Of a stretch of 5,077 nt of DNA, positions 1 through 5,077 are shown piece by piece. The stretch is from the NCBI GenBank assembly GCA_945861175.1, contig CAMATR010000172.1:1-5077 (forward strand), written 5' to 3'. Under the pieces are notes generated by a model, which ran no database searches, was not told the DNA's origin, and worked only from the letters and a program-made list of their open reading frames with translations. Source of the stretch: Chitinophaga pinensis. Lineage in GTDB: Bacteria; Bacteroidota; Bacteroidia; Flavobacteriales_D; Crocinitomicaceae. Every line of letters begins with the position of its first letter. Position 1 is the stretch's first letter. The position numbers and the translations under genes were made by a program.

Positions 1-132
1 GCAACACATTGCATATTATTGCTGCATGGCGCAAAAAAACGAGAGGTGCTTCAAAAATCGGAAGATCAAAATTTACCCATTGCACGTTTCATCAATCGTC
101 CAAATTTTCAACTTTATTACAGTAAGTCATGA
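1..132 (+). CDS. pgl: 6-phosphogluconolactonase, C-terminal end (partial, cut by left window edge)
   Basis: Only the last 43 codons and a TGA stop (130-132) are visible, in frame 1. The product hydrolyses 6-phosphoglucono-1,5-lactone to 6-phosphogluconate in the cytoplasm, the step feeding the dehydratase encoded next. The fragment has the layout of the end of the glucosamine-6-phosphate isomerase/6-phosphogluconolactonase family: a hydrophobic strand (CILLLHG), then a helix starting AKKREVLQKS, a Leu-Pro pair (LPIARFI), and a closing strand FQLYYSKS. In the family this corresponds to the 'TG..K' strand-helix unit and the 'LP' that precedes the last strand. The stop overlaps the edd start by four bases (ATGA at 129-132), suggesting translational coupling in one operon. 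The catalytic residues lie outside the window. The call rests on a short fragment plus the strong context of edd and eda. Confidence 0.82.
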   Translation, partial: ATHCILLLHGAKKREVLQKSEDQNLPIARFINRPNFQLYYSKS

Positions 133-1925
133 TCCATCCACAAATCCAAGCAGTTACTGAAAGAATCATTGCACGCAGCGCAACTTCAAGGGAACTTTAT
201 TTGATGCAAATGCAGGAGCAATTTGAAACGACCTATACCCGATCAAAACTTCATTGCGGAAATCAGGCTCACGCCTTTGCTGGGTGCAATTCTACTGATA
301 AGCAGATGATTGCTGGAGAAAGCACACCAAACATTGGACTTGTTACTGCCTATAACGATATGCTTTCTGCACACAAAACATATGAAAATTACCCAGATAT
401 GTTGCGTGCGTATGCAAACAAATACAATGCTACAGTTCAGGTTGCGGGAGGTGTTCCAGCTATGTGCGATGGTGTTACACAAGGTCAAATTGGAATGGAG
501 CTATCGCTGTTCAGTCGCGATATAATTGGCTTGTCTACTGTATTGGCTTTGTCTCACAACATGTTTGATGGAGCGCTGTGTTTAGGAATTTGTGATAAAA
601 TTGTACCAGGATTACTCATTGGTTCCTTAAAATTTGGATTCTTACCGATTGCCTTTGTGCCAGGTGGACCTATGGAAACAGGAATCAGCAATGATGAAAA
701 AGCGAAGATTCGACAAGATTATGCAGAAGGTAAAATAGACCGTGCGGCCTTACTTAAAGGAGAATCAGACTCTTACCACTCGCCTGGCACCTGCACTTTT
801 TACGGTACAGCAAACAGTAATCAGATGTTGATGGAAATTATGGGACTTCAGCTCCCAGGCTCAAGTTTCGTGAATCCTGGAACCAAACTTCGTGATCTTC
901 TAAACGAAGAAATCGTGAGATTAATTGGCGAACAATCACGAAAAAAATCCATGGATCACTCACTGGCCAGTATCGTTTCAGAGAAAACTATCGTTAACGC
1001 GATCATTGGTTTGTTAGCAACAGGTGGATCTACCAATCACACAATACATCTTATTGCTATTGCAAGAGCAGCGGGCATTCTTATCAATTGGGAGGATTTT
1101 TCTGATCTATCGAAATTAATTCCACTTTTAGCAAAGGTATACCCCAATGGGGCAGCAGATGTCAACCATTTTCACGCGGCAGGTGGAGTTGGTTATGTCA
1201 TGCGCACATTACTTGAGAATAATCTGTTGCACGAGGATGTAAATACTATTCTCGGTTTTGGACTCAATCATTTCTTGATTGAACCAAAAATAAAAGATGG
1301 CCAATTGATTTGGGAAGAAAGTGCGAAGCAATCGATGAATGATTCCATTTTGAGAGATGTTCAACATCCATTTCAATTGGAAGGCGGAATCAAAATGGTT
1401 AGTGGAAATATTGGTCGTGCCATTGTAAAAACATCAACTGTTGCAGAAGATCATCTCGTTATTCAAGCGCCTGCTATAGTTTTCAATGAACAAGAAGATT
1501 TGATAGTAGCTTTTAAAAATGATGAACTGAACAAAGATTTCATTGCTGTTCTTCCTTTTCAAGGTCCAAAACAGAATGGTATGCCAGAGCTGCACCAACT
1601 CACACCTACACTGACCATTCTACAAAAAAGAGGATTTAAGGTTGCTTTAGTCACTGATGGTCGCATGTCTGGCGCATCAGGAAAAGTACCAGCAGCAATA
1701 CATATCACACCAGAAGCCAGAGATGGGGGTTGGATCTCAAGAATTCAAACCGGTGATCTTTTAGAATTAAATGCAGTTGATGGCAAATTGAATTGCTTGG
1801 TTGATTTAAGCGCTCGAAACGCTCGAACGAAGTCGAATGAGTTAGTTTTCGGATTGGGCAGAGAATTATTTGCCAATATGCGAATAAATGTATCCTCGAG
1901 CGAGGAGGGTGCAAGTTTTATATAA
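129..1925 (+). CDS. edd: 6-phosphogluconate dehydratase (Entner-Doudoroff pathway)
   Basis: The 598-residue product dehydrates 6-phosphogluconate to 2-keto-3-deoxy-6-phosphogluconate (KDPG) in the cytoplasm. It belongs to the IlvD/Edd iron-sulfur dehydratase family and matches E. coli Edd (about 603 residues) end to end, from MIHPQIQAVTERIIARS to the GLGRELFANMR and EEGASFI tail. Recognisable blocks are CGNQAHAFAGC (43-53), TAYNDMLSAH (73-82), VPAMCDGVTQGQ (109-120), LSHNMFDGALCLGICDKIVPG (about 141-161), GTCTFYGTANSNQM (220-233), ATGGSTNHT (297-305), and LVTDGRMSGASGKVPAAIH (about 507-525). Cys155 and Cys222 are the family-conserved Fe-S cluster cysteines; Cys113 is a candidate third ligand by inference. 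The TYENYP/TAYND segment is the Edd form rather than the IlvD 'PCN' form, which argues against dihydroxyacid dehydratase. The start at 129 aligns with the E. coli N-terminus and overlaps the pgl stop. eda follows after 10 bases. No frameshift or lost motif is seen. Confidence 0.97.
   Translation: MIHPQIQAVTERIIARSATSRELYLMQMQEQFETTYTRSKLHCGNQAHAFAGCNSTDKQMIAGESTPNIGLVTAYNDMLSAHKTYENYPDMLRAYANKYNATVQVAGGVPAMCDGVTQGQIGMELSLFSRDIIGLSTVLALSHNMFDGALCLGICDKIVPGLLIGSLKFGFLPIAFVPGGPMETGISNDEKAKIRQDYAEGKIDRAALLKGESDSYHSPGTCTFYGTANSNQMLMEIMGLQLPGSSFVNPGTKLRDLLNEEIVRLIGEQSRKKSMDHSLASIVSEKTIVNAIIGLLATGGSTNHTIHLIAIARAAGILINWEDFSDLSKLIPLLAKVYPNGAADVNHFHAAGGVGYVMRTLLENNLLHEDVNTILGFGLNHFLIEPKIKDGQLIWEESAKQSMNDSILRDVQHPFQLEGGIKMVSGNIGRAIVKTSTVAEDHLVIQAPAIVFNEQEDLIVAFKNDELNKDFIAVLPFQGPKQNGMPELHQLTPTLTILQKRGFKVALVTDGRMSGASGKVPAAIHITPEARDGGWISRIQTGDLLELNAVDGKLNCLVDLSARNARTKSNELVFGLGRELFANMRINVSSSEEGASFI
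1893..1906. repeat. Short GC-rich inverted repeat at the 3' end of edd
   Basis: TCCTCG at 1893-1898 is the exact reverse complement of CGAGGA at 1901-1906, separated by AG; as RNA it could fold as a five-pair stem with a GAGC loop. It lies within the last codons of edd, about 30 bases before the eda start, and stands out in AT-rich surroundings. It encodes part of the SSSEEG segment that belongs to the normal Edd C-terminus, so the symmetry may be incidental to coding. No T-tract follows directly, so it does not look like a terminator. Confidence 0.35.
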
Positions 1926-1935
1926 ATTTCAACAG

Positions 1936-2502
1936 ATGAAGCAGAACAACATAGAACAAATACTTTCAGCACATTCGGTAATCCCCGTGGTTACGATTCA
2001 TTCTTTGGACGAAGTTGACTCGATAATTGCGGCATTGATTGAAAAAGACATTCGAGTGATCGAAGTTACATTGCGCACAGCTGTTGCTTTTGATGCAATT
2101 AAGAAAATGAAAGCATCCTATTCAAACGAAATGTGCATAGGTTTAGGAACTGTTGTAAATGTCGATCAAATGAATGAAGCAAAATCGGTAGGAGTTGATT
2201 TTATAGTTAGTCCTGGACTTGAAGAAAATCTTATAAAAGAACTTCAAAAGTCAGGTATTCCGTTCATTCCAGGTGCAGCAACACCTAGCGAAATTATGCA
2301 AGGAATGGAATTAGGGTGTTCCATTTTAAAATTTTTTCCTGCCAATCTCTTCGGTGGATTGGAAACCCTTAAAACGTATGCCCAGATTTTTCCATCAATT
2401 CAATTTTGTCCGACAGGAGGAATTACAGAGGAAACTCATTCTTCTTACCTCGAATTAACAAATGTTATCTGCGTTGGAGGTTCGTGGATGATGAAAAAAT
2501 GA
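1936..2502 (+). CDS. eda: KDPG aldolase (2-keto-3-deoxy-6-phosphogluconate aldolase), C-terminally short
   Basis: This class I aldolase cleaves KDPG to pyruvate and glyceraldehyde 3-phosphate, completing the Entner-Doudoroff route after edd. The 188-residue product follows the KDPG/KHG aldolase TIM barrel: IPVVTI (16-21), IEVTLRT (42-48) with Glu43 and Arg47 equivalent to E. coli Glu45 and Arg49, LGTVVN (70-75), VSPGLEE (91-97), IPGAATPSE (111-119), LKFFPA (131-136) with Schiff-base Lys132 equivalent to E. coli Lys133, CPTGGI (158-163) and VGGSW (180-184). The ATG at 1936 is preferred because it gives the usual N-terminus (short helix, then IPVV) and lies 10 bases after the edd stop; an in-frame ATG at 1888 would overlap edd and add an unfamiliar basic stretch. 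The protein ends four residues after GGSW, about 24 residues earlier than E. coli Eda (213), so the usual last helix is missing. All visible catalytic residues are present, so activity is likely but not assured. Confidence 0.95.
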   Translation: MKQNNIEQILSAHSVIPVVTIHSLDEVDSIIAALIEKDIRVIEVTLRTAVAFDAIKKMKASYSNEMCIGLGTVVNVDQMNEAKSVGVDFIVSPGLEENLIKELQKSGIPFIPGAATPSEIMQGMELGCSILKFFPANLFGGLETLKTYAQIFPSIQFCPTGGITEETHSSYLELTNVICVGGSWMMKK

Positions 2503-2557
2503 TAAGTTCTTACCTCCCACATTTAAAAAATTTAATGCGGAATAGTATATTTATAAA
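2503..2557. other. Short intergenic gap between eda and the lipoprotein gene
   Basis: These 55 bases are AT-rich and hold no clear terminator or Shine-Dalgarno site. A TATATTTA at 2546-2553 resembles a Bacteroidota -7 element but sits too close to the next start codon. If the A6 run at the end of eda gained one base, an eda reading frame would run through this gap to 2567, overlapping the next gene by 10 bases. Whether the lipoprotein gene is part of the upstream operon cannot be decided from sequence alone. Confidence 0.5.
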
Positions 2558-3508
2558 ATGTCGCTAAAAACTTTTTTATTTTTTGCAGTCAGTTTAATTT
2601 TCATAATTTCTTGCTCCAAAGATGTCAAGATAGATATTCCTGGATTTGAAGAACAATTGGTTATTGATGGAAGAATTGATACGGATGGATTTCCAATCGT
2701 TATGCTCTCGAAATCACAAGATATTTATGCATCAACAGATTTGAGTGCTTATCTGGCATCATTCATTTACGACGCAACTCTTTCTGTAAGTGACGGCCAA
2801 AACACGACTGAATTGCAACTATTCTCAATTTCAGATTTACCAGAGGAAACTCAAAAAAGAGTAGCTGAAATGCTGTCACTTGAATTTAATGAAATCACTT
2901 TTCTGCCGATTCAGGTTTATTCCACAACTGATCTTTCTATGAAAGGCGAAATGGGAAAAGATTACACGTTAACTATTAATTGGTCCGGAAAATATTATTC
3001 AGGAACCACGTCGCTTCTCCCTACCGTTTCATTGGACAATCTCTATTGGAAAGCAGATCTAGAAAACATCAATTACGGACTATGTTGGGCAAGACTTTCG
3101 GATCCTCCAAATACCTCGAACGCCTATAAATGGGAACCAAAAAACATTACAATTCAATCCGATGGAAAGCCAAAAGATATTATTTTCAGACATGTGGATA
3201 ATCCTTATTTCAGTGATGAGTTTTTTGATGGATTGACCTTTGAATTTGACACACGCTATCCAGAAAAAGACACCTCCTACCCTGACGGTTATAAGAAATA
3301 TTACAAGAAGGGCGATACAGCTGTAATTCGTTTTTCAAGAATTGACGATAATGTTTTTAATTTCTTTGATAAAAAAGAAGCGCAGCAACAATCAGCTGGA
3401 AATCCTTTTGCAACACCAGTGAATGCTCCAAGTAATATATCTAATGGTGCATTAGGAATTTGGGCTGGGTATTCAGCATTGTACGATACACTTTACTGCT
3501 GGCCTTAA
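2558..3508 (+). CDS. DUF4249-type surface lipoprotein
   Basis: The 316-residue product begins with a lipoprotein signal peptide: Lys4, a hydrophobic run from about residue 5 to 17, then the lipobox-like IIS ahead of Cys19, the expected lipidation site. Ser20-Lys21-Asp22 follow, and such a charged stretch after the cysteine is compatible with outer-membrane or surface export in Bacteroidota. The mature part fits the DUF4249 family: EEQLVIDGRIDTDGFPIVMLSKS (about 31-53), a predicted beta-rich middle (WSGKYYSGT, 142-150), WARLSDPPNTSNAYKW (177-192), SDEFFDGLTF (219-228), GDTAVIRFSRID (252-263), and the ending NPFATPVNAPSNISNGALGIWAGYSA (about 282-307). These blocks recur in this order in the family from memory; the molecular function is unknown. 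DUF4249 genes often lie beside a TonB-dependent receptor gene, but here eda is upstream and a convergent desaturase downstream. Expression may be with the ED operon or from its own promoter; neither is shown. Confidence 0.85.
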   Translation: MSLKTFLFFAVSLIFIISCSKDVKIDIPGFEEQLVIDGRIDTDGFPIVMLSKSQDIYASTDLSAYLASFIYDATLSVSDGQNTTELQLFSISDLPEETQKRVAEMLSLEFNEITFLPIQVYSTTDLSMKGEMGKDYTLTINWSGKYYSGTTSLLPTVSLDNLYWKADLENINYGLCWARLSDPPNTSNAYKWEPKNITIQSDGKPKDIIFRHVDNPYFSDEFFDGLTFEFDTRYPEKDTSYPDGYKKYYKKGDTAVIRFSRIDDNVFNFFDKKEAQQQSAGNPFATPVNAPSNISNGALGIWAGYSALYDTLYCWP

Positions 3509-3530
3509 AAGCAAAAGAGCTCCTCATTTC

Positions 3531-3554
3531 TGAAAAGCTCAACAGCGTTTTTCA
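3531..3554. terminator. Possible bidirectional terminator hairpin between convergent genes
   Basis: TGAAAA-GCT (3531-3539) can pair with AGC (3544-3546) and TTTTCA (3549-3554) around a CAAC loop, with a two-base GT bulge. The A-run before and T-run after the core resemble a short intrinsic terminator readable in both directions. It sits in the 63-base gap between the ends of the lipoprotein gene and the desaturase gene, where a shared terminator is expected. The GC core is only three pairs, so the structure is weak. Confidence 0.35.
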
Positions 3555-3571
3555 CTTTGGCTTAATGCTTA

Positions 3572-4549
3572 TCACCTATTCAACCAAACAAGCTGGACTT
3601 CATTTGGTTCTTTCATTCTGTCGGCAAGCTTATAATACCTTTCTGATAGGGATGATAAGAAATCCTGTGCTTTATTTCCATCCTCATTCAATCCTAACAA
3701 TTTGTCGATCCCCCAGTGTTTTACTAAATGATCAATTATTCCAGCATAATCGTGGCTTGTATACGCACCTATTTTTTGAGTAATATTGGCATAATTAAAA
3801 TATTGTTGCTTTTCAGTTCCAAAATCCATTAAAGTTGCTGGCATACTAATTTTATTTTTCATCATGCTAACAAAAGCTAATAAACCGCCATTTGGATCCA
3901 ATTCAAATATTTTAGACATAAAAAACTTGTATGCCTTTTCATGCATAGCTTCTTCTCCAGCAATGGTGTTACAAATCTTTGCCAAAGCAGTGTCTCCTGA
4001 TTTTTGGGCTAGTTTACCTGTGTTTACATGGGTAATCTTTGTCGCTCTTTCTTGAAAAGAGGTATATATCAAACCGTTGTATGGATCTCCCATTGTTTGA
4101 AGATCAACACCATTGTGAAGTAAACGTTGAATAGATTTTTCAACAACTTTCATATCTACTCGACCGCTCAAGTATAAGTATTTATTGAGGAGGTCGCCAT
4201 GTCTATTTTCCTCTGCAGTCCAGAGCCTTGACCATCTTACCCATGCACTTTGACTTGCCACATTTCGGTCTTCATTAATGCCTTTGAGTAAATTAAAAAA
4301 AGTTTGATAACTGGGAAGTGCTTCTTCAGTAATCATGTTCCCTACAAGAGAAACCATAACTGAATCAGGAACATTAGCAATACTTTCCTGCAAAACTTTG
4401 ACTTTATCAGCGAAATCTGCATCAGAAAAATCGGGTAAAAAATCTGTGGGTTGCCAGCAATTCTCTGGGTCTTTCATCTTTTCATCGATAAACTGCCCAA
4501 CAAAGTGTTCGATTGATTCGATCACCTCCATTTTCTCTTCAAAAGCCAT
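3572..4549 (-). CDS. Soluble di-iron acyl-ACP desaturase (stearoyl-ACP Delta9 desaturase family)
   Basis: The 325-residue product belongs to fatty acid desaturase type 2, soluble enzymes that insert a cis double bond into acyl chains bound to acyl carrier protein, using O2 and electrons usually from ferredoxin. It aligns along its length with castor bean stearoyl-ACP desaturase as I remember it: CWQPTDFLPD (31-40), NMITEEALPSYQTF (71-84), TAEENRHGDLLNKYLYLSGR (111-130), YTSFQERATKITH (162-174), IAGEEAMHEKAY (197-208), KISMPATLMDFG (233-244) and DKLLGLNEDGNKAQD (282-296). With a constant offset of 29 from the castor numbering, all six iron ligands are kept: Glu76, Glu114, His117, Glu167, Glu200 and His203. 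There is no signal or transit peptide; it acts in the cytoplasm. The ATG at 4549 suits the family start just before the IESIEHF helix; Met7 is a less likely alternative. The bond position and chain-length preference cannot be read from the sequence. It probably supplies unsaturated fatty acids for membrane lipids (inference). Confidence 0.95.
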   Translation of the reverse strand: MAFEEKMEVIESIEHFVGQFIDEKMKDPENCWQPTDFLPDFSDADFADKVKVLQESIANVPDSVMVSLVGNMITEEALPSYQTFFNLLKGINEDRNVASQSAWVRWSRLWTAEENRHGDLLNKYLYLSGRVDMKVVEKSIQRLLHNGVDLQTMGDPYNGLIYTSFQERATKITHVNTGKLAQKSGDTALAKICNTIAGEEAMHEKAYKFFMSKIFELDPNGGLLAFVSMMKNKISMPATLMDFGTEKQQYFNYANITQKIGAYTSHDYAGIIDHLVKHWGIDKLLGLNEDGNKAQDFLSSLSERYYKLADRMKEPNEVQLVWLNR

Positions 4550-4586
4550 CCTGATTAGTTAAATAAATAAGCACTTTTTGATGTCG

Positions 4587-4616
4587 TAAAAATACGGATA
4601 TTATACAGGTTTTCAA
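4587..4616 (-). promoter_or_regulatory. Candidate Bacteroidota-type promoter for the desaturase gene
   Basis: Read on the minus strand, TTG (4616-4614) is followed after 19 bases by TATTTTTA (4594-4587). This fits the Bacteroidota primary sigma factor pattern TTG-N17 to 20-TAnnTTTG with one mismatch in the last base. It would start transcription a few bases downstream, giving a leader of roughly 30 bases before the ATG at 4549. A TATAAT at 4605-4600 on the same strand has no matching -35 and is the weaker alternative. In such AT-rich DNA chance matches are common. Confidence 0.4.
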
Positions 4617-4671
4617 TTAAATTAGAAATGTCCTATTTTCATCCTCTTTATCAGTTAGTTAATAAAAAATA

Positions 4672-4701
4672 TAAGGTAGATTCATTCGAATTTATACCTT
4701 A
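4672..4701. repeat. Intergenic inverted repeat with nested arms
   Basis: TAAGGTA (4672-4678) and TACCTTA (4695-4701) are perfect reverse complements around a 16-base centre, which itself contains ATTC and GAAT arms around a second ATTC. It could be a regulator-binding site between divergent genes or a folded transcript element. On the minus strand a T-rich run (TATTTTTTATT) follows the arm, which resembles a terminator, but no minus-strand gene in view would need one there. The function is unassigned. Confidence 0.35.
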
Positions 4702-4845
4702 ACGAACCATCGAAATAGTTGAATTTAATTTTTAATTATTAAAAAAACTTTCTACTCTAAGTTAACTCAATAAAATATTAGTAAAAAAAGAAGGTTTTAA
4801 ATAAACTCTTTGACACTTTTAATGTTTTAATACAAATAACAAATC

Positions 4846-5077
4846 ATGCTAAGATCCGGTTATATATTTACACCTTATGAAGCTCCTGAACAGTCAACTT
4901 TTGATAAATTGTTTGAAATTTTTAGTGAAATCATAACGCATACTTCCGGTGATGTCGATGAAGCCCTCGATTGGCTTAATGTTCTTGACAAAGAATATTC
5001 CTTAACTACTGATGAGTATACAATGGAAGATTTCATCGAAGATCTTAAAAAGAAAGGATTTCTGCGTGAAGAAATAC
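4846..5077 (+). CDS. vWA-domain (CoxE-like) protein, N-terminal part (cut by right window edge)
   Basis: Seventy-seven codons are visible, from ATG at 4846 to the window end with no stop. The start MLRSGYIFTPYEAPEQSTFD, then a Phe/Ile-rich helix (FDKLFEIFSEIITHTSGDVDEALDW in two parts), a TTDEYTMEDFIEDL segment and KKKGFLREE match, from memory, the N-terminus of a conserved Bacteroidota protein of about 370 residues whose C-terminal part is a von Willebrand factor A/CoxE-like domain, often encoded near a MoxR-type AAA ATPase. The vWA domain with its metal-binding DxSxS motif would lie to the right of this window and is not seen. Fam members are thought to work with MoxR ATPases in protein or cofactor maturation; that role is inference. 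The first upstream bases are A-rich (AAATAACAAATC), a usual leader in this phylum. The gene is divergent from the desaturase gene. Confidence 0.7.
   Translation, partial: MLRSGYIFTPYEAPEQSTFDKLFEIFSEIITHTSGDVDEALDWLNVLDKEYSLTTDEYTMEDFIEDLKKKGFLREEI

Larger units (their letters stand above)
4550..4845. other. AT-rich divergent intergenic region
   Basis: This 296-base stretch separates the divergently read desaturase gene and the vWA-type gene. I find no coding frame of note and no RNA gene. It holds a candidate desaturase promoter (4587-4616, minus strand), an inverted repeat at 4672-4701, and several A/T-only palindromes such as 4729-4745 that are expected from composition. A TTGACA lies at 4810-4815 before the right-hand gene, without a convincing partner element. 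Confidence 0.6.

Noticed and set aside
1888..1935. Longer eda starting at the ATG at 1888
   Set aside because: It would overlap edd by 38 bases and add a basic 16-residue stretch not seen in KDPG aldolases; the ATG at 1936 gives the usual N-terminus.
2546..2553. TATATTTA as a promoter -7 element for the lipoprotein gene
   Set aside because: It ends four bases before the ATG, which would place the transcript start at or inside the coding region, and there is no good TTG element at the right distance.
3517..3540. GAGCT/AGCTC inverted repeat with a 14-base loop
   Set aside because: The stem has only five pairs with a long loop, and it competes with the better hairpin at 3531-3554.
3460..3783. 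A 107-codon plus-strand frame across the convergent junction
   Set aside because: It overlaps the end of the lipoprotein gene in another frame and lies antisense to the well-supported desaturase gene; the product has no recognisable features.
4729..4745. Perfect 8-base palindrome TTTTTAAT-T-ATTAAAAA
   Set aside because: It consists of A and T only, in a region made almost wholly of A and T, so it is expected by chance.
4810..4838. TTGACA as an E. coli-like -35 box before the vWA-type gene
   Set aside because: No good -10 lies 16-18 bases away (only CAAATA, or TACAAA at 15), and there is no TAnnTTTG at the Bacteroidota spacing.
1..5077. Mobile elements, CRISPR arrays, toxin-antitoxin or defence genes
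   Set aside because: No transposase, terminal repeats, regularly spaced repeats or small gene pairs were found; coding content is metabolic and envelope-related.

Overview
The window reads as chromosomal DNA from a member of the Bacteroidota, perhaps a flavobacterium-like lineage. Three things point there: AT-rich sequence with very A/T-rich intergenic DNA, few Shine-Dalgarno-like sites before starts, and a lipoprotein of the Bacteroidota-typical DUF4249 type. The start of a CoxE/vWA-type protein at the right edge, of a form I know from this phylum, agrees. The assignment is inference from protein families; no rRNA or tRNA gene is present to confirm it.

Left part (1-2502, + strand): a compact Entner-Doudoroff operon. 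The tail of pgl (6-phosphogluconolactonase) overlaps the start of edd (6-phosphogluconate dehydratase) by an ATGA junction, and eda (KDPG aldolase) begins 10 bases after edd ends. Together they convert 6-phosphogluconolactone to 6-phosphogluconate, then to KDPG, then to pyruvate plus glyceraldehyde 3-phosphate. A glucose-6-phosphate dehydrogenase gene would be expected just outside the left edge. The eda product lacks the usual C-terminal segment.

Middle (2558-3508, + strand): a DUF4249-type outer-surface lipoprotein with a clear lipobox, standing without the TonB-dependent receptor gene that often accompanies this family. It faces, across a 63-base gap, a minus-strand gene (3572-4549) for a soluble di-iron acyl-ACP desaturase. 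That protein is strikingly like the plant stearoyl-ACP Delta9 desaturases and keeps all six metal ligands.

Right part: a 296-base, very AT-rich divergent intergenic region (4550-4845) holds a plausible Bacteroidota-type promoter for the desaturase and an inverted repeat of unknown role. It is followed by the first 77 codons of a gene cut by the window edge, probably a vWA/CoxE-like protein.

I see no mobile element, CRISPR array, RNA gene or convincing new system. The content looks like ordinary core metabolism and envelope functions; the points most worth a second look are the short eda, the plant-like desaturase and the lone DUF4249 gene.
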